Shown: positions 46,076-55,122 of the stretch, piece by piece | Numbering within the stretch: position 1 is the stretch's first letter | Layout of the letters: the number at the start of each line of letters is the position of its first letter | Notes under the pieces: generated by a model | What the model saw: only the letters and a program-made list of their open reading frames with translations | What the model was told of the DNA's origin: nothing | Databases searched by the model: none | Assembly: GCA_002478115.1 (NCBI GenBank) | Contig: DLMH01000180.1 | Span: 1-57,428 of the forward strand | Source of the DNA: Candidatus Acidiferrum typicum | Lineage (GTDB): Bacteria > Acidobacteriota > Terriglobia > Acidiferrales > UBA7541 | Length of the DNA: 57,428 nucleotides | Direction of reading: 5' to 3' | Program-made: the position numbers and the translations under genes

Positions 46076-46196
46076 ACTGCCTCCTTTGGCGAGAACAGGC
46101 GAAAAACGGGTTGGGAAGTACTTGGCACCTATCCTCGTGGAAGAAGCGGAGGGGCCGTAGCCAAGGATGAACGCAACCGGTGCGCGACTGCGGTAC

Positions 46197-46517
46197 TCAG
46201 GAAGCAATGGCAGCGGCCATTTTGTGGAACGTGGAATTAGCTACCATGTAGGTATGGATGCGCAGGGTCCCGTCGATCACCCCGGCGAGAAGATTGGTCA
46301 CTTGGGCAAAGACGCTCTTATCGTACCTTTCGGCGTCAGCGCTGTTTTCCCAGAAACTATAGGCGTAAACTTCCTTACCGCTTTGCGAGATGAGTGTAAT
46401 TTCATCGAGGAAACCGTGCTGCTGGCGGAGCAGGGGGATGATCTCGTTTTCCATTTTCTTGATGAAATCCCCGGCGTGATCCGCCTTCAAGTGCATGGAT
46501 ACTTTGCGTGCAAACAT
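46197..46517 (-). CDS. ABM-superfamily (antibiotic biosynthesis monooxygenase-like) protein
   Basis: A 106-residue single-domain ferredoxin-like protein. Features: MFARKVSMHLKADHAGDFIKK at the start (in two strands), a helix ending IPLLRQQHGF, then FLDEITLISQSGKEVYAYSFW. ABM proteins include small oxygenases, haem-degrading enzymes and dimeric stress proteins; no haem ligand can be assigned. ATG at 46517 has AGGAG upstream. It is divergent from the XRE gene. Confidence 0.75.
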   Translation of the reverse strand: MFARKVSMHLKADHAGDFIKKMENEIIPLLRQQHGFLDEITLISQSGKEVYAYSFWENSADAERYDKSVFAQVTNLLAGVIDGTLRIHTYMVANSTFHKMAAAIAS

Positions 46518-46627
46518 GGAACTCTCCTGGGCTACAAGACCAAGGGAGAGGTTCAGGGGAAAGCACCGGCCGGGAAGACCTGAAAGCAGCCTTGATCGCA
46601 CCTCTAGCGTGCGCCACTTTACCAATC

Positions 46628-46665
46628 TTGTCAAGTACTTTACGTTTGTATAGGATGTACTTTAC
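46628..46665 (+). promoter_or_regulatory. Promoter with phased GTACTTTAC direct repeats before the XRE gene
   Basis: -35 TTGTCA (46628-46633), 17-nt spacer, -10 TAGGAT (46651-46656). A 9-nt direct repeat GTACTTTAC occurs at 46635-46643 (in the spacer) and 46657-46665 (just after the -10), 22 nt apart, i.e. two helical turns. This is a probable operator for the XRE protein itself. Confidence 0.6.
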
Positions 46666-46695
46666 TGTGCCTGTTAATACGGAAGGGGGACAACC

Positions 46696-47691
46696 GTGGA
46701 CGTTTGCTTCGTGATCCAACAGCGGCTGAAAGAACTGGGCCTGGAACAGCGGGACCTGGCGGCGGCCGCCCAGGTCACCGAGTCCTATATCTCCCAACTG
46801 CTCACGCGAAAGAAGGCTCCTCCGGCAGCCGATCGCACGGACCTGTACGAGAAGATGAGCGCCTTTTTGAAGCTGCCGAAGGGGCAACTCTCGGCAATGG
46901 TGGAAGCGCAACGCCGGGAGGAATTGAAGAAAACACTGGCCGATCCGCCCGCGCCCTTGTTCAGAGAAGTGCGCGAGCTGATCATCCGGAAATGCAAAAC
47001 GGAAAAGCGAACACAAGTGCGTGAGATTTTTGAGAACCAGGCCTTTGGGGAACTGGAGAGACTGGTGACCCAGACGCTGCTGGACGTGACGAAGGGGATC
47101 GCCCGGGAAGAGTTGGAAACTGAAAATTGGCCGCGGAACGCCGCGAAACTTCGGCGTCAATCCCCCGAGGAGATGCGGGCCATCACTTTGGATTTTCTGG
47201 ATACGGATGTGTTCAACATCTCCATTGATCACTGCGCGGCATTTCTGGATCCCCTGATTGATTCCTGGGACATCGATTTAAGGACGTTTGGGATGGAACT
47301 CGAGTTGAACAATGGACTGGCCTCAATGCGGTTCCTGAAATTTCAGTTCGTGGAAACGGGGAGCGCGCATTCCCCCGAAGAGGAGCCGGGCTTCCAGGAG
47401 TTTCTCCACAACGCGGTTCTGAGTGGGAATGCCACCGGAGAAGAAGTGGAGTTCCTGAAGAGCCTGAGGTTCCGGCAGAAAAGGCCGAGCGCCCTCTACT
47501 ACTATCGCGAATTGCAAAGCCTTCGGGATCCCCTGCATTTTTCCGAAAGCTGCAGCGGGGCAATGCACAAGCACCGGGATGCTGAGGACGGGGAGAAACT
47601 GCTGCGGGTGGAGTCAAGGAAAAATGCCATCCGGCGGTGGGCCAAGAACAGAAAGAGCACGCGGAAGAACAGTAAAGCAAAGCTGTCCTAG
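46696..47691 (+). CDS. XRE-family DNA-binding protein with long C-terminal domain
   Basis: A 331-residue protein. A Cro/CI-type helix-turn-helix occupies about 5-62 (LEQRDLAAAAQVTESYISQLL). The rest (about 65-331) is acidic/charged with mixed helices, ends in a very basic tail (WAKNRKSTRKNSKAKLS), and matches no domain I know. GTG start with GGAAGGGGG upstream. The promoter contains two helically phased repeats, so autoregulation is likely. Divergent from the ABM gene. Confidence 0.78.
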   Translation: MDVCFVIQQRLKELGLEQRDLAAAAQVTESYISQLLTRKKAPPAADRTDLYEKMSAFLKLPKGQLSAMVEAQRREELKKTLADPPAPLFREVRELIIRKCKTEKRTQVREIFENQAFGELERLVTQTLLDVTKGIAREELETENWPRNAAKLRRQSPEEMRAITLDFLDTDVFNISIDHCAAFLDPLIDSWDIDLRTFGMELELNNGLASMRFLKFQFVETGSAHSPEEEPGFQEFLHNAVLSGNATGEEVEFLKSLRFRQKRPSALYYYRELQSLRDPLHFSESCSGAMHKHRDAEDGEKLLRVESRKNAIRRWAKNRKSTRKNSKAKLS

Positions 47692-48048
47692 GCTCAGCGA
47701 CAAAGCCGGGATGGATCTGCGTTGAACTTTTGCAATTCCGCGGTTTGTACGGCTGGCGTCGCGAGTCCGGAGCCGAGTTTCCGCCAGGTTACCAAAGAGC
47801 ACGTTTTTTCAAGTATTTGCGCTTTCGAGCGGCACGCTTCGCCGGAATGTGGTATTCTTCTCGTGCGCTTAATACCGCGGCAGTGTTGTGCGGTCCCTCT
47901 GGTTCGTACTCTGATCTGAGAATCCCCGCCCCACGTTTCCTCCGTTCGTTTTCAGCGTAATTCAAAACAAGTCTGGCGATCTGCGTCGCCGTGCCTGTCC
48001 TAACACAAGGGTGGGGCGTGCAACCGTAGCCGCCAGTAAGAAAGTAAA
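47692..48048 (+). other. Long non-coding leader region of the helicase gene
   Basis: No gene is visible in these 357 nt. A TATTCT (47853-47858) could be a -10, which would give a 5' UTR of about 180 nt. Long leaders are usual for cold-induced helicase genes, but I cannot show a known RNA thermometer or riboswitch here. Confidence 0.3.
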
Positions 48049-49275
48049 ATGCAAAATTTTTCAGAACTACCGATTTCTCCTTACCTGAAGGAGCAAATTT
48101 CGTCTACCGGCTTTTCGGTGCCTACACCGGTGCAAGCCGCGGCGATACCTCCTGCACTGGAAGGCAAAGATGTGCTGGCAACGGCACAAACCGGGACGGG
48201 CAAGACCCTGGCGTTTCTCATCCCCGTGATAGATAGGCTGCTGCAATTGAACAAACCGGGAATTGCAGCGCTCGTGCTTGTTCCCACACGCGAACTGGCC
48301 ATGCAGGTCCTGGACCAGTACAACGCGTTGCGCGGCAAGCAACTCGCAGCGGCTGCCCTGGTCGTGGGTGGCCTCGCCGAAGCTCAACAATTGAGAGCTA
48401 TTCGCAACGGAGCCAGCGTGATCGTGGCGACTCCCGGGCGGCTGGAAGACTATCTGGACCGCAATCTGGTGCAATTCCGCAATCTGCAGGTGCTCGTACT
48501 GGATGAGGCGGACCGCATGTTGGATATGGGTTTTCTTCCTGCGATCCGCAGGATTGTGTCGACTCTCCCGAAAGATCGCCAAACCATGTGTTTTTCGGCA
48601 ACGATGGAAGGAGACATGGCCCGCCTCGTGAAGGACTACACGAGAAGCGCGGTGCGTGTCGCGTTGGGTTCAACGCTGAAGCCGGCCGAAAATGTGCGGC
48701 TCCAGGCGTTTGAGGTTGCCGTTAGCGGGAAGCCGGAACTGTTGCGCCGCTTGCTGAACCAAGAAAGCGGCCGCTGCCTGGTATTCTCTCGCACCAAGCG
48801 CGGCACCGAGCGCATCGCTAAAGGCTTGATGCGCGATGGTATCGCGGCGGCGACGATTCACGGAGATCGCTCACAATCGCAACGCACCGCGGCGCTGACC
48901 GGGTTTCAACAGGGACGCTACCGCGTGCTTGTGGCGACGGACCTTGCTGCGCGCGGAATCCACGTTGAGCAAATCGCCCACGTCATCAACTATGACTTGC
49001 CCGAAGTGGCAGAGAATTTCATCCACCGGGTGGGGCGCACCGGGCGCGCTGGTAACCATGGTGTTGCTTCCACTCTTTTCGCGAACGAGCAGCGCTCGGA
49101 GCTATTTCAATTGGAGCGCACGCTGGGTATTCGGATGGAGAGGATCCCAGTGGATGGCCATGTCTTTGAAAACAGGGAACGGACTCAAGATCCTGCTCCT
49201 CGGAAGCAAACAGGGTATCGACCCACGATGGTTGCGCTTCCAGGTGAAATTCTGCAAGCCCAGATGCAGAGTTAA
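48049..49275 (+). CDS. DEAD-box ATP-dependent RNA helicase, RhlE-like
   Basis: A 408-residue helicase core. Q-motif FSVPTPVQAAAIP, motif I ATAQTGTGKT, Ia PTRELAMQ, motif II DEAD, motif III SAT, motif V ATDLAARGIHV and motif VI HRVGRTGRAG are all intact. The C-terminal extension is short (about 40 residues), as in RhlE. It unwinds RNA duplexes in ribosome assembly, decay or cold shock. Placed between the XRE gene and the sigma factor in a stress/RNA island. Weak ribosome site (AAGAAAG). Confidence 0.93.
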   Translation: MQNFSELPISPYLKEQISSTGFSVPTPVQAAAIPPALEGKDVLATAQTGTGKTLAFLIPVIDRLLQLNKPGIAALVLVPTRELAMQVLDQYNALRGKQLAAAALVVGGLAEAQQLRAIRNGASVIVATPGRLEDYLDRNLVQFRNLQVLVLDEADRMLDMGFLPAIRRIVSTLPKDRQTMCFSATMEGDMARLVKDYTRSAVRVALGSTLKPAENVRLQAFEVAVSGKPELLRRLLNQESGRCLVFSRTKRGTERIAKGLMRDGIAAATIHGDRSQSQRTAALTGFQQGRYRVLVATDLAARGIHVEQIAHVINYDLPEVAENFIHRVGRTGRAGNHGVASTLFANEQRSELFQLERTLGIRMERIPVDGHVFENRERTQDPAPRKQTGYRPTMVALPGEILQAQMQS

Positions 49276-49649
49276 CATGGAATCGAGCGCCCGCCGGCTC
49301 GGAGATCATCTCCAGGCCGGTGGGCGGCATCACCTTGGAAAAGGTGGTTTTGGGGTCCCCCCGAAGTTGCAGGTTTCTGTTCGTGACGGTGCGTTGTAAA
49401 GCCTCAGAAAAACGGCCATTCGTGTATACTGACAGTGCGCACATCCGACAACTAGAAACCGCGCCATATACGGGGGCATCGGGACAACCTGGGTCCTGTT
49501 AGCGTTGAGCAGCTTGAGGCAGCAAAAGCTGCAATCCGCCCATCATGTTCGTCGTCCATCATGCAGGGCCTAAGTGTCTCCGCTGGGGGGACGTCGAGGG
49601 CGCAAGGAAAGCTGGGTCAATTCTGGCAGTGGGTTAATGGGAGAAACCA
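49276..49649. other. Intergenic region before the sigma factor gene
   Basis: I see no supportable gene in these 374 nt. A -10-like TATACT lies at 49425-49430 without a well-placed -35. The short frames here have unlikely composition. Confidence 0.4.
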
Positions 49650-51368
49650 TTGTCGCGAGATTTGCAGGAACAACCGGAGCAGGTCCAGAACCTGACCAAA
49701 TTAGGCAAGGAGCAAGGATACCTGCTCTACGACCAGGTGAACGACTTCCTTGCGGCCGAGGAACAATCGGCCGAACAGATTGACAACGTCTTCTCCGTTT
49801 TCGAGGCCGAAGGCATAAATATCTATGAAGACGTCTTAGACGCCAAGGCCGCGCGGACAGTCCCTGAAGTGGCGGAGCAAGCCGTTGCCCGAGGGCAGGA
49901 CGAGGAGACGCGCCGCGAAGAGGGTGAAGTCGAACTGACGGCTTCGCTCGGCGAGAAGACGAGTGATCCTGTGCGCGTGTACCTGCGCGAAATGGGCGTT
50001 GTGCCGCTGTTGACGCGTGAGAGTGAGGTGGTCATCGCGAAGCGGCTGGAGCGCGGAAACCTGCGCGTACTAAAGACCGTTTCCCGCTCGGCAATCGTCG
50101 TTAAAGAGTTGATCGCCACGGGAGCTGAGCTCCGCAGCGGTTGCAGGCCGATCAAGGAAGTGGTGCAAATCGACGAAGAAGAACTGACAGTGGAGAAGGT
50201 CGAGGAGAAAACCCGGCAGACGCTGCGCATCATCGACAAGATCGAGAAACTGCATGAGCTGGGGCTCAAGCAGGCGGCCAAGCTGCGCGATACCGCGATG
50301 TCCAACAAGCGAGCGTATGTTCGCGCCAGACGGCGATTGTCGCGCACGCGGGTGGAGATGTCGCGCCTCATCCGCTCGGTGGAGTTCAAGGAGCGCGAGA
50401 AAAAGCGCCTGATTGACATGTTACGGCACACGGTCGAGCGCCTGCATGCCCTGGAGCGCGAAGCTGCCCGGCTGGAACGCCGCGTCAAAGCTGTTCACGC
50501 TGATGCCACAATCGAAGCGCGCAGGGAACTGCGTGCCTGCCGCTCGCGCTTGAGAGAGATCGAAGAGTCGAGCGAGGCCGGGCCAAACAACCTGAAGCGC
50601 GCGCTCACGCAGATCCAGCGTGGAGAAATGGAAGCGCAACAGGCGAAGAGCGAACTCACGGAAGCAAATCTGCGCCTGGTGGTGTCCATCGCCAAGAAAT
50701 ACACCAATCGCGGGCTGCAGTTTCTGGACTTGATCCAGGAGGGCAATATCGGCCTGATGAGAGGGACCGACAAGTTTGAGTGGCGCCGGGGCTACAAGTT
50801 CTCTACTTATGCCACTTGGTGGATTCGCCAGGCGATCACGCGCGCGATTGCGGACCAGGCGCGCACCATTCGCGTCCCGGTGCACATGATCGAAACGATC
50901 AACAAACAGGCCCGCACGAGCCAGCAACTCGTGCAGGAGCTCGGGCGCGAGCCTAGTTCCGAGGAAATCGCGAAACGCATGGATATCCCTGTCGACACAG
51001 TCCGTAAAACGAAAAAGATTGCGCAGTTGCCGATGTCCTTTGAGACGCCCGTTGGAGACGAGGGAGATTCACACCTGGGCGACTTCATCGAGGATAAGGC
51101 TGTATTGTCGCCCTCCGACGCCGCCATCCATCTCAACTTAAGGGATCAAATTGCGACGATACTCAGGACCCTCACGCCGCGCGAAGAACGGATCATCCGC
51201 CTGCGCTTTGGCCTGGACGATGGAAGCCAACACACCCTTGAAGAAGTTGGGCAGGTTTTCGCCGTTACGCGGGAACGCATCCGCCAGATCGAGGCGAAGG
51301 CGTTGCGGAAGCTGCGGCATCCGTCGCGTTCAGGGAGATTTCAAATCTTTGTGCAAGGCGCGTATTGA
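49650..51368 (+). CDS. Sigma-70 family RNA polymerase sigma factor, RpoD type
   Basis: A 572-residue group 1-like sigma factor. Region 1.1 (about 10-70), region 1.2 ([18 protein letters not shown], about 110), a long charged non-conserved segment, then regions 2.1-2.4 with [10 protein letters not shown] and [16 protein letters not shown], region 3, and region 4.2 with [20 protein letters not shown]. Departures from the usual primary sigma: [13 protein letters not shown] for GLMKAVDKFEYRR, and a C-terminus [12 protein letters not shown]. No dnaG or rpsU is adjacent. So it may be a second RpoD rather than the housekeeping one (inference). The start is TTG at 49650 with GGGAG 6 nt upstream. Confidence 0.88.
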   Translation: MSRDLQEQPEQVQNLTKLGKEQGYLLYDQVNDFLAAEEQSAEQIDNVFSVFEAEGINIYEDVLDAKAARTVPEVAEQAVARGQDEETRREEGEVELTASLGEKTSDPVRVYLREMGVVPLLTRESEVVIAKRLERGNLRVLKTVSRSAIVVKELIATGAELRSGCRPIKEVVQIDEEELTVEKVEEKTRQTLRIIDKIEKLHELGLKQAAKLRDTAMSNKRAYVRARRRLSRTRVEMSRLIRSVEFKEREKKRLIDMLRHTVERLHALEREAARLERRVKAVHADATIEARRELRACRSRLREIEESSEAGPNNLKRALTQIQRGEMEAQQAKSELTEANLRLVVSIAKKYTNRGLQFLDLIQEGNIGLMRGTDKFEWRRGYKFSTYATWWIRQAITRAIADQARTIRVPVHMIETINKQARTSQQLVQELGREPSSEEIAKRMDIPVDTVRKTKKIAQLPMSFETPVGDEGDSHLGDFIEDKAVLSPSDAAIHLNLRDQIATILRTLTPREERIIRLRFGLDDGSQHTLEEVGQVFAVTRERIRQIEAKALRKLRHPSRSGRFQIFVQGAY

Positions 51369-51445
51369 GAAGTGTCCAGATTACGAGACGAGAGCGGGTA
51401 GAAAACAAGGGCCTCCGGCGGCATGATGAGTTAAGGAGAAGAGGA

Positions 51446-51796
51446 ATGAAGAGTTTATTTGTAGGCAACATGAGTTTTCAGATGACAGAGAGCGAGCTGA
51501 GCGATCTGTTCAAGCCGTTTGGACAGGTTACTCGCGTCAACCTGGTGAAGGACCGCGAAACTGGGCGCGCCCGCGGCTTTGCTTTCGTGGAAATGCCCAA
51601 CGATGAAGAGGCCGCAAAGGCAATTGCGGGCCTCGACGGTAAGCCCGTCGGCGGGCGCAACCTGAAGGTGAATGAAGCCCGTCCAAAGGACGCCTCACGG
51701 CCCCCAAAAAGCAGTGGTGGCGGAGGAAGGCGCGGTGGATTCTCGAACGAGGATTATAGCGAAGCGGCAAGGCAGCCGCGCGAACCTCGCTGGTAG
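51446..51796 (+). CDS. RRM-domain RNA-binding protein
   Basis: A 116-residue protein with one RRM: RNP2 LFVGNM and RNP1 RGFAFVEM, then the basic/Gly tail (SGGGGRRGGF). It is a paralogue of the protein at 44937-45266; both have the VNEARP block after the RRM. AAGGAGAAGAGGA precedes the ATG at 51446. It follows the sigma gene by 77 nt in the same direction and probably shares its transcript. Confidence 0.93.
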   Translation: MKSLFVGNMSFQMTESELSDLFKPFGQVTRVNLVKDRETGRARGFAFVEMPNDEEAAKAIAGLDGKPVGGRNLKVNEARPKDASRPPKSSGGGGRRGGFSNEDYSEAARQPREPRW

Positions 51797-51853
51797 CCTC
51801 TACAACAGCATTTCTTGGATTGCTGGCGCCCAGCGCCATTTCAAGGAGACTAT

Positions 51854-52015
51854 ATGGCCATCACATTCCAGAAGCGGCAGAAGGAAATGAAGAGACAGGA
51901 AAAGCAACGCGAGAAGGCGGAGCGGCGTGCGCAAAAAAAGCTCGCTAAACGCGCCGAAAAAGAGTCTGCAGGCGAAAACGCAAACGTCCCCGTCGAGTCA
52001 GAGCCGCAAGGCTGA
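51854..52015 (+). CDS. Small highly charged protein (53 aa)
   Basis: The N-terminal half is a continuous charged helix rich in Lys, Arg, Glu and Gln (KRQKEMKRQEKQREKAERRA), then an acidic, flexible tail. ATG at 51854 with AAGGAG 5-6 nt upstream. It directly follows the RRM gene. An RNA- or ribosome-associated role is plausible but unproven. Confidence 0.7.
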   Translation: MAITFQKRQKEMKRQEKQREKAERRAQKKLAKRAEKESAGENANVPVESEPQG

Positions 52016-52077
52016 AACTGTTTACCGCGCGAACCACAGTAGTTCACTCTCAGTGGGGGCGCGGGGATTCCCGGCGA

Positions 52078-52314
52078 TCAGGCCTTGGCGTCCGGCTCTG
52101 GCCCGGCCTTTGCCTTGGCCTTTGCGGATCCGCGCCAGGCAAGCAGTAGCATCACGATGCCAAAGGCAAGCAATCCCACCCCCGCATCGAAATTAATGTT
52201 TACGCCCAACGAGCGCGAGTAAATGTGCTTATCGCCAAACAGGCCGAACAGTCCCAGAATCACACCAAACAGGCTGAACATCCATCCTATCGGATAACGA
52301 ATATCCAAACTCAT
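52078..52314 (-). CDS. Small membrane protein downstream of the SSS symporter
   Basis: A 78-residue protein with two membrane helices (GWMFSLFGVILGLFGLFG and GVGLLAFGIVMLLLAW) and a Lys/Ala tail (SAKAKAKAG). GGGAG stands before the ATG. It is 14 nt downstream of the symporter stop, so it is probably co-expressed and may be an accessory subunit (inference). Confidence 0.75.
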   Translation of the reverse strand: MSLDIRYPIGWMFSLFGVILGLFGLFGDKHIYSRSLGVNINFDAGVGLLAFGIVMLLLAWRGSAKAKAKAGPEPDAKA

Positions 52315-52328
52315 CGTGCGTCTCCCGT

Positions 52329-54125
52329 CTACCTGAAAATAATGTTCAGTACCAGGGCAAGGACAAGGACGACTCCGCCGAGATAGGCGGGCCGCTGGTA
52401 CCACGACAGGTGCTCTTCACTCGGCTTCTCAGTCAGCGAGTAAACCAACCCGACGAGTTCCTTTTCGTCGCGTGGCTTCGTCAGCAGGCTGATCCCGACT
52501 GTGATCACGAAACAAACGGCAAAGGCCCATATTGCCGTCCAGAAGTTTTGTGCCATCTCGCTCGGATAGTTATGAACGACAGCGATCCAGCCGCCTTTAA
52601 TTCCCACCAAATCCCCTCGCGGCAGTGTCAACCCGTGATGCAGGGCCGCTGCAGCCGTGCCGCAAAGCAGACCGGAGAACGCGCCGTGGCCCGTGCTCCG
52701 CTTCCAGAACATGCCCAGCAGGAAAGTGGCGAACAAGGGAGCATTCACAAACGCGAACACCAATTGCAGGAAGTCCATCAGGTTATTGAAACGCGCCGCC
52801 GTATATGCTGCGCCGATCGAAAACAAAACCCCAAAGACGGTCGCGAACTGCCCCATATGTAAGTAGTGCTTATCCGAAGCGCCCTTGTGGATGTATGCTT
52901 GATAGATGTCGTAGGTCCAGACGGTGTTGAAAGCCGTCACATTCCCGGCCATTCCTGACATAAAGCTTGCCATCAGCGCGGTGAGGCCAAGCCCCAGGAT
53001 CCCTGTGGGAAAGTAGTGCAGCAGCATGTTCGGGATGGCCAGGTCATAGTCGAGGACAGGCCTTCCCTCACGGTCAACTGCCGGCTTGCCAGTCGCCACG
53101 TCGATCTTGACGGGGATCAGCCCTTTCCCTGCGTTGCTCACCGTCTGCATCTGGACCACGCCATTGACCGTGACCGCTTGCTGCGGAGTGGGCAATGCCA
53201 GCGCGATCATTCCGGGCAAAATCACCAGAGCTGGAAAGAACATCTTCGGCACAGCCGCGATCAGGGGCGTGCGGCGCGCGTCGGTCATCGAGCCCGCCGC
53301 CATGGCGCGCTGAACCACCAGGAAATTCGTGCACCAATAGCCGAACGAGAGAGTGAATCCTAGGCCCATCACCAGCCCGAACCATTCGACGCCGAGCGGA
53401 TTGTTCTGCGCATTCGTCATGCCCTGCCATGAATGTGTGAACGCGGACGGCAACTGCGTCTTCAGGCCGCTCCACCCACCCACGTTTTTCAGCCCGAGGA
53501 ACACCAGCGGCAAAAATCCAGCCACGATCAGGAAAAACTGAAGAACTTCGTTGTAAATCGCGCTCGTCAGCCCCCCCAGAAAAACGTACCCCAGCACGAT
53601 CAGGGCGGAGATGAAAACACTCAGATGGAAGGACCAGGACGTCGGCAGGCCCATCTTGGCCAACGGGACGTCCAGGATATGGAGTACCTGGATCAGCTTC
53701 GCCATGGCGTACATCGAAATGCCCGACGAGAAAACTGTCATCACGGCGAATGAAATGGCGTTGAGGGCCCGCGTCTTTTCGTCAAAGCGCAGCCGCAGAA
53801 ACTCCGGCACGGACCGGGCGCGCGAGCCGTAGTAAAAAGGCATCATGAATATGCCGATGAACACCATGGCCGGAATCGCGCCGATCCAGTAGAAATGGCT
53901 GGTGGCAATTCCGTATTTCGCGCCCGATGCTCCCATCCCGATCACTTCCACCGCGCCAAGATTCGCGGCCATGAACGCGATGCCGCAAACCCACGCCGGC
54001 AGGGATCGCCCGGCAAGGAAGAAGTCCGTGCTCGTCTTCATGAAGCGTTTTAGGAAGATCCCGATCCCCAAAACGAAGGCGAAGTACAGAAACATGATGA
54101 CCCAATCAATGGCCGTCAGATTCAT
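52329..54125 (-). CDS. Sodium:solute symporter (SSS family, SGLT-like)
   Basis: A 598-residue inner-membrane transporter with about 14 hydrophobic segments. SSS motifs: DFFLAGRSLPAWVCGIAFMAANLGAVEVIG in two pieces near residues 34-63, FLGGLTSAIYNEVLQFF, and SFGYWCTNFLVVQRAMAA, similar to glucose/galactose SSS carriers. Na+ drives uptake; the solute is not given by sequence, though a GH42 remnant just upstream suggests galactosides. A small membrane protein gene follows at once. Start ATG at 54125. Confidence 0.92.
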   Translation of the reverse strand: MNLTAIDWVIMFLYFAFVLGIGIFLKRFMKTSTDFFLAGRSLPAWVCGIAFMAANLGAVEVIGMGASGAKYGIATSHFYWIGAIPAMVFIGIFMMPFYYGSRARSVPEFLRLRFDEKTRALNAISFAVMTVFSSGISMYAMAKLIQVLHILDVPLAKMGLPTSWSFHLSVFISALIVLGYVFLGGLTSAIYNEVLQFFLIVAGFLPLVFLGLKNVGGWSGLKTQLPSAFTHSWQGMTNAQNNPLGVEWFGLVMGLGFTLSFGYWCTNFLVVQRAMAAGSMTDARRTPLIAAVPKMFFPALVILPGMIALALPTPQQAVTVNGVVQMQTVSNAGKGLIPVKIDVATGKPAVDREGRPVLDYDLAIPNMLLHYFPTGILGLGLTALMASFMSGMAGNVTAFNTVWTYDIYQAYIHKGASDKHYLHMGQFATVFGVLFSIGAAYTAARFNNLMDFLQLVFAFVNAPLFATFLLGMFWKRSTGHGAFSGLLCGTAAAALHHGLTLPRGDLVGIKGGWIAVVHNYPSEMAQNFWTAIWAFAVCFVITVGISLLTKPRDEKELVGLVYSLTEKPSEEHLSWYQRPAYLGGVVLVLALVLNIIFR

Positions 54126-54245
54126 TCCACAATCCTTTCCACCAGACGCCGGTAATTCGCCTGGACGATCACCGGGCGCATACTGGCTCTCTCAGTCGTG
54201 ATCCAAGAGAACCTCTAATCCATAGGGAAGCTCAAGAGTGCTTTC

Positions 54246-54465
54246 CTACACATCACCCAGCAGCGGCCGCATCTGGTGCGGGAGTGCAACGTGCTGGATC
54301 TCTTGCGTGAAATTGACGACAACGAACACTTGCTTGCTTGGAACCTTTCGCCGCGAAACATCCATTCCGTCTGGCACGGGGCCGGATACAGGCGCCACAG
54401 CGCTCTTCTGCCGCCACTTTCACAGGCTCGCCTTTGAGCCCGAGGCCTGCCGCCTCGCTCGGCAC
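54246..54465 (-). pseudogene. Decayed C-terminal fragment of a GH42 beta-galactosidase
   Basis: On the minus strand one frame reads VFVVVNFTQEIQHVALP and ends in a TAG at 54246-54248. This looks like the C-terminal beta-sandwich of GH42 enzymes (PPG/PDGxxVSRR, fvvNfs..qtV.lP, dLL.g). The preceding PVPDGMDVSRRKVPSKQ fits too. Further upstream the matching frame is different (KGEPVKVAAEE), so at least one frameshift is present and nothing more of the gene survives. Placed upstream of the sugar symporter. A degraded noncoding match is possible, but the pattern is hard to get by chance. Confidence 0.5.
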
Positions 54466-54500
54466 ACACGAAGAAACTGCCGGTGCGCTAGAAGCGGGAA

Positions 54501-54888
54501 GATACGACTCCTTGAGAAGTGCGGGAATGGATGAAGAAACGAATCAGGAATATCGATTCCGTAGATACCCATAGGGCTAAGCGCAATTCCTAACTTCGAG
54601 CGGAACTTTGTCATTCCGGCAAGGGGTTGTCAATTGATTTCTGCGCTCCGATGCTCTAACTCCATCGTGTGCCGCGACTTTGTCGTGCGTCCTCAGCCCA
54701 CCGCCGGTGAGTTTGAGTGATGGCAATGCAATTCGCGGTTTCCTTCAGCGCGGCGGCGCGGTCCCGGGCGTTTTTTGTGCAACTCTCCTGAGGGAGTGGA
54801 GGACCTTTTAATTGGACCCAAATGGACCCAATCTGCGGAACTCCCGCGGAGGCCAAATGAATAAGTGATTGATTTGCGTGCAGATGGT
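54501..54888. other. Intergenic region between the GH42 remnant and tRNA-Ala
   Basis: I find no supportable gene. Near its end, TGGACCCAA occurs twice in direct order (about 54814-54832), right next to the 3' end of the tRNA. The stretch may once have held an integrase or other tRNA-targeted insertion, but I cannot show it. Confidence 0.3.
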
Positions 54889-54964
54889 TGGTGGACGTGG
54901 CCGGGTTCGAACCGGCGACCCCCTGCTTGCAAAGCAGGTGCTCTCCCAGCTGAGCTACACGCCC
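54889..54964 (-). tRNA. tRNA-Ala (anticodon UGC)
   Basis: A 76-nt cloverleaf on the minus strand with CCA encoded. 5' GGGCGTG pairs with CACGTCC to form the acceptor stem, including the G3-U70 wobble that identifies alanine tRNAs. The D arm is GCTC..GAGC, the anticodon stem CCTGC/GCAGG surrounds TTTGCAA (anticodon TGC), and the T arm contains GGTTCGAAC. Confidence 0.97.
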
Positions 54965-55122
54965 ACAAAAGAAACCACTTTCATTCTAAAACACTTTCGC
55001 GTGCATCGCATCTTCGTTCACGTCCTACGGTCGGCGAGCGCTGAAAGTGCCGCACCTACGGTGCATGCGATTCCTTCGTCACTTTCTCGAACCCTCGTAC
55101 GCTCGGCTGAGTTCCCACACCA

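Noticed and set aside
49019..49444. 141-codon minus-strand frame behind the helicase gene
   Set aside because: It overlaps the helicase 3' end and contains a PPTGLE-type peptide commonly seen in spurious translations.
54814..54888. Attachment site or integrase remnant at the tRNA-Ala 3' end
   Set aside because: Only a short direct repeat (TGGACCCAA twice) is visible; no copy of the tRNA 3' end and no integrase motif.
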